Both the position numbers and the translations under genes were made by a program. Under the pieces are notes generated by a model. That model did not search any database. It had not been told where the DNA came from and saw only the letters and a program-made list of their open reading frames with translations. Source: Laburnicola sp. R22_1 (lineage: Eukaryota > Ascomycota > Dothideomycetes > Pleosporales > Didymosphaeriaceae). From it: a stretch of DNA of 64,000 bases. The stretch's first letter is position 1, and every line of letters starts with the position of its first letter. Shown one piece after another: positions 11,320 through 21,854 of the stretch. Where the stretch lies: contig JACONQ010000001.1 in the NCBI GenBank assembly GCA_014281115.1, positions 1 through 64,000 on the forward strand, in the 5' to 3' direction.

Positions 11320-12438
11320 CTTCTTCTTCTTCTTCTTCTTCTTCTTCTTCTTCTTCTTCTTCTTCTTCTTCTGCCGCCTCCTCCTCTACTTGCCTCTCTG
11401 CCTATTAGACTAACACCTCTTATGCCTTCTACTACTAGCGTATAAACTAATATTAGGGGCTCTTCTATATATACTCCTTCTGCGTGCGTGTAAAAAATAT
11501 TAATATTTGCTACTATAGCCGCGTGTGCTTAATAATGGCCTCCTTATCTAGTGCTTCTCTGTCCAAATCGCCTCTAATCGCACAAATACGCCAATATAGT
11601 GGATAACAAACGCCTGGCTAAACCGCGCTAACCTATTTATAGCCACCTAAATTGCTGCTTTTACTAGCTTTGCCGCCTCGTCTTTCCTAGGGTTAGCGTC
11701 GGCAATAGGCTCTTTAACGCACGCTAATAAATTAGGCCTCTTTATACTTACTAAATACAATAGCCACTATGTTCGCTCTAGCCACGGGTTTACTTTATTC
11801 TTCTTGCCATTCTAGGTAGTATTTTGCGCCCGCTTCTTAATATTCTCCTACACCCTAGTTATCTCTTCTCCTACTTGCGCCTATGCGGCCTCGCTATTAA
11901 TAGAAATAGGTTCTAGACTGCCTACTAGATCTTTGTTAGGTGCGTGCACTTAGAAATACTACGAACTATAGTAACTACTAAAGAATTGCTAGTAATACAC
12001 ACGCGTATATTTCTATTTTATTTACGCTTGTAATTTCTTCTTCTTAATCTAACTTAGTTGCCCGCGCTTCTTTTCTACTAACTATTCTTAGTAGTCTTTA
12101 TACTAATGTTTCTTTATGCTCTTAATACTCTATAATACCCGCTAATACTATCTTAAATTTAACTAGCATAATAACCCGTCTGCATATATAGGTAACTAGG
12201 GATGCGGCGCTATAATCTAGCTTGGCGGCACGAACTTACTAGGGTACTATATAATGCCTACCTAGCTGCGGACCTCTAATCCTATCTTGCTAGCGTCTTT
12301 GCGTTTAATCTTGTACTGCTTCTATAAATAGTTCTTAATCTAATCTAGCTATACTATGTACTGGCACTCCTTATATATAGCTACCTAGTACTTTGCCAAA
12401 TAGTTAAAATATTAACACGCTATGCTTGCTTCGGTCAT
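7740..12438 (-). pseudogene. RecQ-type telomere-linked helicase, copy A (near full length, RIP-dead)
   Basis: On the minus strand the ATG at 12438 opens MTEASIAC, then YFNYLAKY. A domain of the OrsD/DUF3505 kind follows, with landmarks KIKRKDASKIGLEVRS, YPSKFVPPS and IYADGLLC. After about 900 codons a RecQ helicase core appears: a Walker A remnant (ILIGSRKSLLFILLA, 9390-9450), a decayed DExH box (IIINKCYIILN, near 9180), motif III (KTQIVLLTAILPLSKKGKLF), and motifs V/VI (ISTLGIRVDIPNIQCIIYID, then RTILDYA). The cysteine-bearing C-terminal tail of TLH proteins runs to about 7740. Dozens of stops replace Gln and Trp codons. TLH proteins are thought to unwind DNA at chromosome ends; this copy cannot be functional. 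Confidence 0.88.
11285..11373. repeat. TTC/GAA trinucleotide expansion inside TLH copy A
   Basis: About 30 tandem TTC units on the plus strand (GAA on the coding minus strand) would encode a poly-Glu tract in the acidic linker of the helicase protein. Copies C and D have only short mixed TTC/TCC runs at the same place. Confidence 0.9.
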
Positions 12439-12845
12439 GCTAACACGCTAGATTAATCTACCCTAAACGTACTATTTAACTTGCTAAATATGTCTCTCTC
12501 TTCGCCTTAATTATAGTGGCTGGGCTTTGCGTTTCACTCGGTCCTAACTTTAGTAGTATACTACTAATTCCCTTATTAATATAATTCTAACCTATAACAC
12601 CTCTTCTGCCTATACTCTGCCACACAAGTTGGGTTTTTATAAATTCTATAAATAGTGTAGCTTATTAGTGTAAAAAACATATCTAAGTTTAGAGTAAATT
12701 TGCTAATAGAAACTAAATCTACCCTACCTATAAAATAATAATCTACTATACCCCCCTAATCTTAGAAATACACGCCGTACGCGTAGTTTATATTACTAAT
12801 AAAGTAATTCACCCTTATAATAGTAGATTTAGCGCCCTGGGTTAG
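12439..12845 (-). promoter_or_regulatory. TLH copy A upstream region ending in telomere-like seam
   Basis: This 397-bp upstream segment is conserved in copies C (18181-18575) and D (32915-33309) and ends in each with CCCTGGGTTAG (here 12835-12845). Because all three copies share it up to exactly this point and diverge beyond it, the seam marks the old boundary of the subtelomeric unit. The segment holds the presumed promoter and 5' UTR of the helicase. I see no defined TATA box. Confidence 0.6.
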
Positions 12846-15560
12846 TAATTAACGCGCCTATATTCTTCTTATCCCACTTCTTATTCTCGTCTCTCTCTTC
12901 TATCCAAAATACTGCAGATCCACGTAAAAATCGCTAGCTTATACTAATGGCAATCTTGTGGTACACGGTAATTATTAACTTCTATTCTATTCTAATTTGG
13001 CTCTCGCGCTTTAACGCCTCCTATAACCTCTCTATTATCTACTTGCGTCTATTAGAGTCCGCCGGCCATATGTGTGACAACACGCTCTCCTTTTCTCATA
13101 CTAATACCTCTAACCGCTACTAAAATGACAACACTAACCATATATATAATACTACTAACTCGCCTACCTTACGCGGCAAATATTAATAAATAATCTTAAT
13201 ATTGCCGCTAATGTTATATCTCTTATAGTAACGCGTTATGAGCACTACTATGCTATCCTTAATAAATATATTACGGTGCCTCCCTTTTATAGTATTGCTA
13301 TGCCAGACGCTTATTATTTCTAGTCCTCTTACTAGCTATCCGCCTACGATATATATTAACACGGCTAACTTCTTCTAGAACTTAATAATACGCCCTATAT
13401 ACTACTTAATAGCCTTTTAGTCTACCCCTAAATATGTTTCTAGCTTTATAAACCTATCCTAGATACTAGCATCTCTTTCTACTCGCTTAAATAACTACCT
13501 CTCTTTATCTATAGGCATGCGGGTGCGATGGTCCTTTAAAAAATTCTATCTTGGCCACTTATTAGTTGGGTTATCTCGCATGCTCTCCTATAGGATGCTG
13601 GGTATAGGATTAGCAGTCTTACTAGTGCCGAATATTAACTCCTCTACTAACAACCGCTGGCTTTTAGTTACTAACCTATATACTATACTATAGAACTAGG
13701 CTATATTAAACTGCAACCTCTTATACAATAACTTGTCCCTGCCTATCTACTTAATATGGCCGCGCAATATTATATTATAATAGATTTTTAACCTATACGT
13801 CCGCAAATCTAATATCTACTATATAATTTCGTGGCTACCTTATACTATAAACTTATCTATTATCTTTTACATAAACTATAAACACCCCTTAGGCTAGTGT
13901 AGGCATAGGTAGCTACTATTGCTCTTATACGCACTATTATTATTAAACTTATCCTTATTCTTATCTAATAGCTTAGATAACTCTAACGCCTATTGCATAA
14001 CTATAAAATAGGCCACTTTAATAACTGCTAATAATATTAGCGGATACTACTTAGCGCCCTTCTACCCATCCTCTTTAACGCCCAACACCGCTAACGTACA
14101 CACTAATAGGCTGTTATACTCCTTACGTATAATAGACTAGTTTAATAACGTGATACAAAACTCTAAACACGCCTTCTAAATTTTTAATAACTTCTTAGGC
14201 TTGCTGCGCTTAGCACCTTCTGCCTAACACTACTCCTCCCTAGCGTCTCTCTTTTCTATTAACTTATCTACGTCCTCTATTAACTTCTTTATTATCTTCT
14301 TATTCCTATCCTCTATCTCTTCTTATTCCTATCCTCTATCTCTTCTTCTACTTCTTCTTTTTCTTCTTCTTCTTCTTCTTTTTCTTCTTTTTCTTCTTCT
14401 TCTTCTTCTGCCGCCTCCCCCTCTACTTGCCTCTCTGCCTATTAGACTAACACCTCTTATGCCTTCTACTACTAGCGTGTAAACTAATATTAGGGGCTCT
14501 TTTATATATACTTCTTCTGCGTGCGTGCAAAAAATATTAATATCTACTACTATAGCTGCGCGTACTTAATAATAGCCTCCTTGTCTATATATAGCTATAA
14601 TAGCTAAAACTATATCTAGTGCTTCTTTATATAGATTGTCTCTAATTACACAAATATGCTAATGCGGTAGATAATAGACGCCTGGCTAAACCGCGCTAAC
14701 CTATCTATAGCCGCCTAAATCGTTGCTTTTACTAGCTCTGCCTCCTTATTTTTTCTAGGATTAGCGTTAGTAATAGGCTCTTTAACGCACGCTAACAAAT
14801 TAGGCCTCTTTATATCTACTAAATATAGCAGCTACTATGTCCACTCTAACTATAGGTTTACCTTATCTCTTTCGCCGTCTTAGATAGTGTTTTGTGCCCG
14901 TCTCCTAATATTCTTCTACACCTTAGCTATCTGCTTGCCTACCTACGCCCATACTATATTACTATCTATAGGTATGGTGTTAGGGCCGCCTTTGCCAGGC
15001 TGCCGCACCTCGAAATACTACAAACTCTAGCCCTAGATAAAAAATCGCTAGTAATAGACAATCTAGAAACTATTGCTAATGCGGTCGCGTATCTTCTTCG
15101 CCTCTAATTAACTTAGACGGCCACCTTTATCTATTGGCAACTAATTATAGGCGTCTCTCCAATAGTTCTTTATTACGCGCTCGCTTTAGAATATCTAATA
15201 GTAATACTTTGGCTTAATCCGATATATTAACCCGTCTATATACACTAGTAACTGATATATAGGCTTAATAATCTGGCTAGGCACCTCTAATTCGCTAGCA
15301 TACTTAATTAACCTGGCCTAGCTGCGGACCTCTTCTACTATTAATTTGGCCTACTTATATTTAATAGGGTGGGCCCGCTGCAAATAACTTACTACCTAAC
15401 TAGGCAACACTACGTGCCTACACTCTTAATATATAGGCAACGAATACTTAGCTAAATACTTAAAATAATTATCTATAATAGGTTTCTCTACTATAATAGC
15501 GGTGATAGAATGGCTTGCAGCGGACTAGTGCTAATAATAGGTAATAATAATAGGTATAAT
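12846..15560 (-). pseudogene. Telomere-linked helicase copy B: 3'-truncated, with divergent N-terminal domain
   Basis: From 12846 to about 14,900 the sequence parallels copy A from 9807 onwards, so the whole RecQ core and C-terminus are missing. The part encoding the N-terminal OrsD-like domain (about 15,100-15,520) aligns with A only at protein level: NYFKYLAKYS, EECR-like cysteine spacing, EVPSQIIKPIYQLLVYIDGL. It is therefore a distinct TLH subtype. A TTC tract interrupts it at 14340-14410. Stops at Gln/Trp codons show RIP. The start codon is not certain; the frame can be followed back to about 15,530. Confidence 0.75.
14325..14412. repeat. TTC/GAA repeat inside TLH copy B
   Basis: Interrupted TTC/TTT repeats sit at the same linker position as the pure expansion in copy A. 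They are preceded by a short tandem duplication of TCCTATCCTCTATCTCTTCT-like sequence (14307-14345). In coding sense this would be Glu/Lys-rich. Confidence 0.8.
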
Positions 15561-16051
15561 AACGGGTTACAAGTGCGCGCGGATAAGAAACAGCTATATA
15601 TATAAAATATATTAATTCTATAGTCTTATTTACTACGTATACTATATATAGCCCTAGTCTTCTCTATCCTACTATGTAACTAAACGCATATTTGGATTTT
15701 GTGATTGCGACTTATTATCTTAGAACATCCTCTAACCCTAGACAGTTAACATTTACTGTATCCTTATAGCCTTACTAGCTTAACCCTAACTATAAACACT
15801 AAACCCTAATATTCTTAACTACACGCGTTCTATACGCGAAAATAAGTTGTATAATACAACCTACTGCGCTAAATAACATACTTAAATTTTAGCTCTATTA
15901 GCCTATAGGAACCTAATAACACTAACTTCTTAAAGTTAATAACATAGAGCCTATGTACCTATATCTACGCAGAGGAATAAATATTTTATTACTAATAAAT
16001 CTAAAATAAAAACGATATAGAGGGCTAAATATTGTTAACACCCTGGGATAG
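15561..16051 (-). other. TLH copy B upstream region with CCCTAA-like motifs and variant seam
   Basis: This 5' flank is not homologous to that of copies A, C and D, yet it ends in the one-base variant CCCTGGGATAG (16041-16051). It contains three scattered CCCTAA/CCCTAG motifs (about 15735, 15783 and 15803), which may be decayed interstitial telomere sequence. No gene is seen. Confidence 0.45.
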
Positions 16052-18180
16052 ACACTTATTATTTCTAGTTTTCTTACTGGCTGTTCGCCTGCAATATATA
16101 TTAATATAGCTAACTTTTTTTAGAACTCGATAATGCGCCCTATATACTGCTTAACAGCCTTTTAGTCTACCTCTAAACGCGTTCCTGGCTTTATAAACCT
16201 GTTCTAAATACTAGCATCTCTTCCTACCCGCTTAAATAACCACCTCTCTTTATCTACGGGTATGTGGGTGCAATGGTTCTTTAAAAAATTCCATCTGGGC
16301 CGCTTATTAGTTGGGTTGTCTCGCATGCTCTTCTATAGAATGCTGGGTATAGAATTAGCGGCCTTACTAGTGCCGAACATTAACTTCTCTACTAATAACT
16401 GCTAGCTTTTAGTCGCCAACCTATATACTATGCTGTAGAACTAGGCTATATTAAACTGCAACCCCTTATATAATAACTTGTTTCTGCCTATCTACTCGAT
16501 ATGGCTACGCAATATAGTGTTATAATAAATCTTTAACCTATACGTCCGCAAATCTAATATCTATTATATAGGTCTGTGGCTGCCTCGCACTATAAACTTG
16601 TCTATTATCTTCTGCACAAAGTATAGACACCTCTTAGGCTAGCGTGGGCGCAGGCAGCTGCTATTGCTCTTGTACGCGCTGTTATTATTAAACTTGTTTT
16701 TATTCTTATCTAATAGCTTAGATAACTCTAACGCCTATTACACGACTATAAAATAGGCCACTTTAATAACAGCTAATAATATTAGCGGATACTGCTTAGG
16801 GCCCTTCTACCTATTCTTCTTAACGCCTAATACTGCCACTACACATACTAATAGGCTATTATACTTCTTACGCGTAATAGACTAGTTTAATAATACGATG
16901 TAAAATTTTAAACACGCTTTTTAGAGTCTTAATAACTTTTTAGGCTTGCTAGACTTAGCATCTTCTGCCTAACTCTACTTCTCTCTATCTTCTCCCTCCT
17001 CTGTCGCCTTATATGCATCCTTTGTCTTCTTCTCTATTATCTCCTTATCTATATCTTCTGTCTCTTCCTCCGCATCTTCTTCGTCTACCTCCCCCTCTAC
17101 CCCCCTTTCTGCCTATTAGACTAACGCCTCCTATGCCTTCTACTATTAGCGCATAAACTAGTACTTTAGGCTCTTCTACGCATGCTTCTTCTGCGTGCGT
17201 GCAAAAAATATTAATATTTGCTGCCACAGCCGCGTATACTTAACAATGGCATTCTTTTCTATGTATAGCTGCAATGGCTAGAACTGCGTCTAGTGCTTCT
17301 CTGTTTAAATGGCCTCTAACCACACAAACACGCTAATTTAGTTAATTATAAATGCCTGGCTAAACCGTACTAACCTATCTATAGCCGCCTAAATTACTGC
17401 TTCCACTAGCTCTACTGCCTTGTCTTTCCTAGGGTTAGTGTTAGCAATAGGCTCTTTAACGCACGCTAATAAATTAGGCCTCTTTATGCCTACTAAATAT
17501 AGTAGCTACTGCGTCCACTCTAGCCACAGGTTTACTTTGTCCCTTTTGCTGTCCTAAATAGTGTTTTACGCTCGCTTCTTAATAATCTCCTATGCTCTAG
17601 TTATCTCTTCTTTTACTTGCGCCTATGCGGCCTCGCTATTAATAGGAATAGGTTCTAGGCTGCCTGCTAGACCTTTGTTAGGTGCGTGCACTTAGAAATA
17701 CTACGAACTATAGCGGCTGCTAAATAATCGCTAGTAATATACACGCGTGTATCTCTATTCTATCTGCGCTTATAATTCCTTCTTCTTAATTTAACTTAGT
17801 CGCTCGCGCTTCTTTTCTACTAACTATTCTTAGTAGTCTTTATGCTAATATTTCTTTATGCTCTTAATACTCCGTAATACCCGCTAATACTATCTTAGAT
17901 TTAACTAGCATAATAACCCGTCTATATATATAGGCAACTAGGGATGCGGCGCTATAATCTGGCTTAGCGGCACGAACTTACTAGGGTACTATATAATGCC
18001 TATCTAGCTGCGGACCTTTAATTCTATCTTGCTGGCGTCTTTGCGTTTAATCTTATGCTGCTTCTACAAATGGCCCTTAATTTAATTTAGCCATACTGCG
18101 TACTAGCACTCCTTATATATAGCTACCTAGTACTCTGCCAAATAGTTAAAATATTAACACGCCATGCTTGCTCCAGCCAT
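16052..18180 (-). pseudogene. Telomere-linked helicase copy C (N-terminal half only, RIP-dead)
   Basis: The minus-strand ATG at 18180 opens MAGASMAC followed by the same OrsD/DUF3505-like domain and linker as copy A. The sequence stops at 16052, equivalent to about 10270 in copy A, so it lacks the RecQ core entirely. In-frame stops at Gln/Trp codons are abundant. The upstream region (18181-18575) and seam CCCTGGGTTAG (18576-18586) match those of A and D. Its start lies 396 bp from the seam, as in D. Confidence 0.82.
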
Positions 18181-18586
18181 GCTAACACGCTAGATTAATC
18201 TGCCCTAAACATACTGTTTAACTTGCTAAACATGTCTCTCTCTTTGCCTTAATTATAGTGGCTAGGCTCTGCGTTCCGCTCGGTCCTAACTTTGGTGATA
18301 CACTGCCAATCCCCTTATTAACATAACCCTAACCTATAACACCTCTTCTGCCTACGCTCTGCCACGCAAGTTGGGTTTTTGTAAATTCTATAGATAGTGC
18401 AGCTTATTAGTGCAAAAAACATGTCTAAGTTTAGAGCAAATTCGCTAATAGAAACTAAATCTACTCTACCTATAAAATAATAATCTACCGTACCCCCTAA
18501 TCTTAGAAATACACGCCGTACGCATAGTTTATATCACTAATAAAGTAATCCACTCTTATAATAGTAGATTTAGCGCCCTGGGTTAG

Positions 18587-18886
18587 AACGCTTACTGCGC
18601 CTTCTTGCCTCTTATTTTAACTATATCTATCTTATTATTATTATTACTATCTTTGCTACTATTCTTTTTTATCTCTTTGTCTACTTCTCTATATACGTTA
18701 TATCTCTCCTCCCCTTCTTTATATCCCTCTCGGCCCTCTCGCCTATCTAAATACGCGTCTAACACTCGCCTTTAGCACCTTATTATTAACCCTTCCTCTT
18801 CTATATATAACTAAACTAATTGCTATTCTATCTTAGTTGGCTTATTATTACACGCTCGTTTATCCCCTTTCTGCCCTATAATAATG
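18587..18886 (-). pseudogene. Telomere-linked helicase copy D, 3' (C-terminal) fragment left of the retrotransposon
   Basis: It is homologous to 8296-8600 of copy A, the segment just after helicase motif VI. It begins immediately after the seam of copy C and is interrupted at 18886 by the retroelement, whose 5-bp target duplication GCCTC occupies 18887-18891. The rest of copy D resumes at 29114. The terminal ~550 bp of the gene (A 7740-8295) are missing. Confidence 0.82.
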
Positions 18887-18891
18887 GCCTC

Positions 18892-19099
18892 TGTGAGGGC
18901 ACTATGGGGGTCATCACGTCGTACATAAGATAATAGTAGTAATTAGGATCCAAACATGAGATAGTAGCGATACTCACATAAGGTGGGTACGTAGGCAGGC
19001 TATATACGTAGCCTCGCTTAGGACCTCGCTTAGTAATCGCGCTAGTCCCAAAAAGGTAATATGACGTAAGCGAGGGGCCCGCACCTCAGATCAATAACA
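18892..19099 (-). repeat. 3' LTR of the chromovirus
   Basis: 208 bp, colinear with 28901-29108. It terminates in TG..CA. The inner end lies next to the polypurine tract. Confidence 0.95.
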
Positions 19100-19100
19100 C

Positions 19101-19117
19101 TACCCCCCCCCCTCCTT
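19101..19117 (-). promoter_or_regulatory. Polypurine tract of the retrotransposon
   Basis: The minus strand reads GGAGGGGGGGGGGTA directly upstream of the LTR end TGTTATTG. Purine runs in this position prime plus-strand DNA synthesis in LTR retroelements. Confidence 0.85.
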
Positions 19118-20006
19118 AGCAGCAACTCCAGTGCTACTAAGATCCATCTCTATATAACTATGTATCAATCTCTGTATACCCATCGCGTTACATTGCGCTG
19201 TCTTACGCTTTATTTCCAACCATTATAGTCTTACAGTAATTCATACAAAACCACTATGAGATCCTACTAAATTACCATAGACTAAAGTAAGTTTATCAAC
19301 GTCCATAGGTATCGTTTTATCATCGCCATGACCGCTATCTTCGCCATAACCGCTATTATCGTCGTAACCAACATCGTTACCATGAGCGCCGCCGGGATCG
19401 CCGCCGCATAAGTCGGGATATGCTACCTCGCCAAGAGCATCACCACTAGGAGGGTTCCTAGGGGGACTGCTATATATCGTTAACTCAAGACCCATGTCCA
19501 ACCATCTCCAGGCATCCGGGCGGGCGTCTACAACAAGGAGGGCCGCAAGACACGCAACAACGTCCTGGCGCGCAACAAGCTCGTCAAAGTTGTGCGGCAT
19601 GGCGGGTTTCTTCAGGTTCTTAGCGTGAAATCCAGCAACTAGACGAGGGCAGTTAAGCAAGTTGTAGTAAGGCTCCCATGTGGGCTCTTCAAAACCGTCC
19701 CACAAGACCTTATACTCTATAACACTGCGGTCAGGCACGTATAGGTCCTTCTTTAACTTATTCAGACAACAGGTAAATACAGTCTTCACCTCGTATTCCT
19801 CATCAGTGCGCTCGTCTAACAGTACATCGTCCTTGTCATATGCTTGCCTATTAAGCAGTTGTTCATCATAAGGATGCAGTAGCCATAGGTGGAAAACGTT
19901 GTGCAGCCGGCCCATCTCTTTAGGTAAGTCAAGTTCATAAGCCATGTCGTTAATAACTCGTACAACGCGAAAGGGTCCCCTATTCTTGTAGTTAAGCGAA
20001 GAGCTA

Positions 20007-21854
20007 ACATGGATGGCAAGCGAGCGGCGCAGGCAAGCGAGCGGCGCACCCCATCAACTTTCGCACCCGCTCTAAACGCGTCCTACAACAACTCCACGCC
20101 ACAACACTTAAATGGCTTCAAAGGAAGCAGATGTTCAGCTTGCCATCTTTTCAATCAATACTAGCCAGATCCAAAGCAACCGAGCTGCTGCAGCAGTCTA
20201 CAATGTACCCGAAACAACGCTCCGCCGCCGACGCGCTGGGAGACCTACGCGACGCGATTGCCAGCCCAACTCGAAGAAGCTCACCTAGCTAGAAGAGGAG
20301 GTGATAATTCGTCATATACTTGATCTGGACCTACGTGGATTTTCGCCTACCTACTTAGCAATTCGCGATATGGCAGATAAGCTGCTAGCTGCGCGCGGCG
20401 CAGGCCAGGTTGGACAGAAGTGGCCAGCCAACTTTGTTAGGCGTACAGACTCTCTTAAGACGTGTTTTAACCGAGCCTACGATAGACAGAGAGCTCTCTG
20501 TGAGGATCCTATCCTAATTAGCGCCTGGTTCAAGCTTGTAGAGCAGACTAAGGCCAGGTACGGCATCTGCGATGAGGACGTCTACAATTTTGATGAGGCT
20601 GGCTTCATGATGGGCAAGATTACGACTCAGCTCGTTGTTACAGGGTCAGAGAGGAGAGGCCGGCCAAAGGCTGTCCAGCCTGGGAACCGCGAGTGGGTGA
20701 CACTTGTCCAAGCAATCAACGCTGCTGGCTGGGCTATCCCACCGTTTATCATCTTTGCTGGCCAGCACCACCTATCTGCTTGGTACGAGGAGGATATCCC
20801 GCGCGATTGGGCTATATCTCTTAGCGACAACGGCTGGACGACGAACGAGCTTGGAGTTGAGTGGCTAAAGCACTTTATCAAGCATACAGAGACCCAGATT
20901 GTTGGCACGCGTAGGCTGCTTATCCTTGATGGCCATGCGAGCCACTACTCTCTTGAATTTCAACAGCTCTGCAAGGAGAACAACATCTACACGCTCTGCA
21001 TGCCGCCTCACTCCTCGCATCTGCTGCAGCCACTTAATGTGGGCTGCTTCTCGCCGTTGAAGCGCGCGTACAGCCGAGAGGTTGAGGCTCTGATCCGTAA
21101 CTACATCAACCACATCACGAAGCTTGAATTCCTGCCAGCCTTCAAGACAGCCTTTGAGCAATCATTTACATCAGCCAATATCTGTTCAGCCTTTCGAGGC
21201 GCAGGCCTTGTTCCTCTCCAGCCTGAAGCTGTTCTGTCAAAGCTGGATGTGCAGCTTCGTACGCCTTCACCAGCTGCTCTGCCAGAGGCTCTCTAGGAAG
21301 CCAAAACGCCGAGCAACATACGTGAGCTTGAGGCTCAATCAACTCTAATCCGTGAGCGCGTTCAACGGCACAAGAGCTCCTCGCCTGCCTCTATTATTCA
21401 GGCGATTAATCAACTTAAGAAGGGTGCTGAAGTAATGATGCTCTCAGCTGAGCTTATGCGCGATCGGATTACTAGCCTTGAGAGAGCCAATAAGGCAGCA
21501 ACTAAGCGTAGACAGCGCAAAAGAAGCGGATACAGAAGCAGGGGACCTTAACAAAGGGAGAGGGAGAGAATATACTTGCTCAAAAGGCGGCTGACCAGCA
21601 GATAGAGCATGAACAGCGTCAAAGTGGAGAGCGATCAGGCCTGAGCCGCCAGGCTCTGGCGCGCTGCACAAGGTGCAGAGAGCTTGGGCATAACTCACGT
21701 ACGTGCAAAAAAGATACTTTAAATACTGCTTAATCTATTGTATCAAAATCTATATAGTATATTATATTGTGGTTGAGCTGCGCGACTTCAAAGGTGCGAA
21801 AAGTTGATGGGGTGCGCCGCTCGCTTGCCTGCGCCGCTCGCTTGCCATCCATGT
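20007..21854 (+). mobile_element. pogo/Fot1-type DNA transposon nested in the integrase
   Basis: 1848 bp with near-perfect ~60-bp terminal inverted repeats (20007-20067 and 21793-21854) starting ACATGG, flanked by the TA target duplication (20005-20006 and 21855-21856). Each TIR contains a tandem pair of the 17-mer GGCAAGCGAGCGGCGCA. Removing the element rejoins the integrase reading frame (..NLKTKRP / SLNYKNRGP..). GC content is far higher than in the TLH copies and only a few RIP changes are seen, so it is the youngest insertion of the nest. Confidence 0.95.
20112..21733 (+). pseudogene. Fot1/pogo transposase, lightly mutated
   Basis: ATG at 20112. An N-terminal psq/HTH region (residues 1-60) is followed by a premature TAG at 20286-20288 (Gln expected). 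A 331-codon open core follows with [22 protein letters not shown] and [20 protein letters not shown]. The third catalytic Asp (PLDVG in relatives) is AAT Asn here. A second TAG at 21294 again replaces Gln, and a one-base frameshift near 21530 separates the C-terminal zinc knuckle CTRCRELGHNSRTCKK (CX2CX4HX4C) that ends at 21733. Full length would be about 540 residues, usual for Fot1. Two stops, a frameshift and the Asp-to-Asn change make it inactive. Confidence 0.9.

Noticed and set aside
19680..21161. Antisense frames over the chromodomain and pogo transposase
   Set aside because: Shadows of well-supported coding regions on the other strand.
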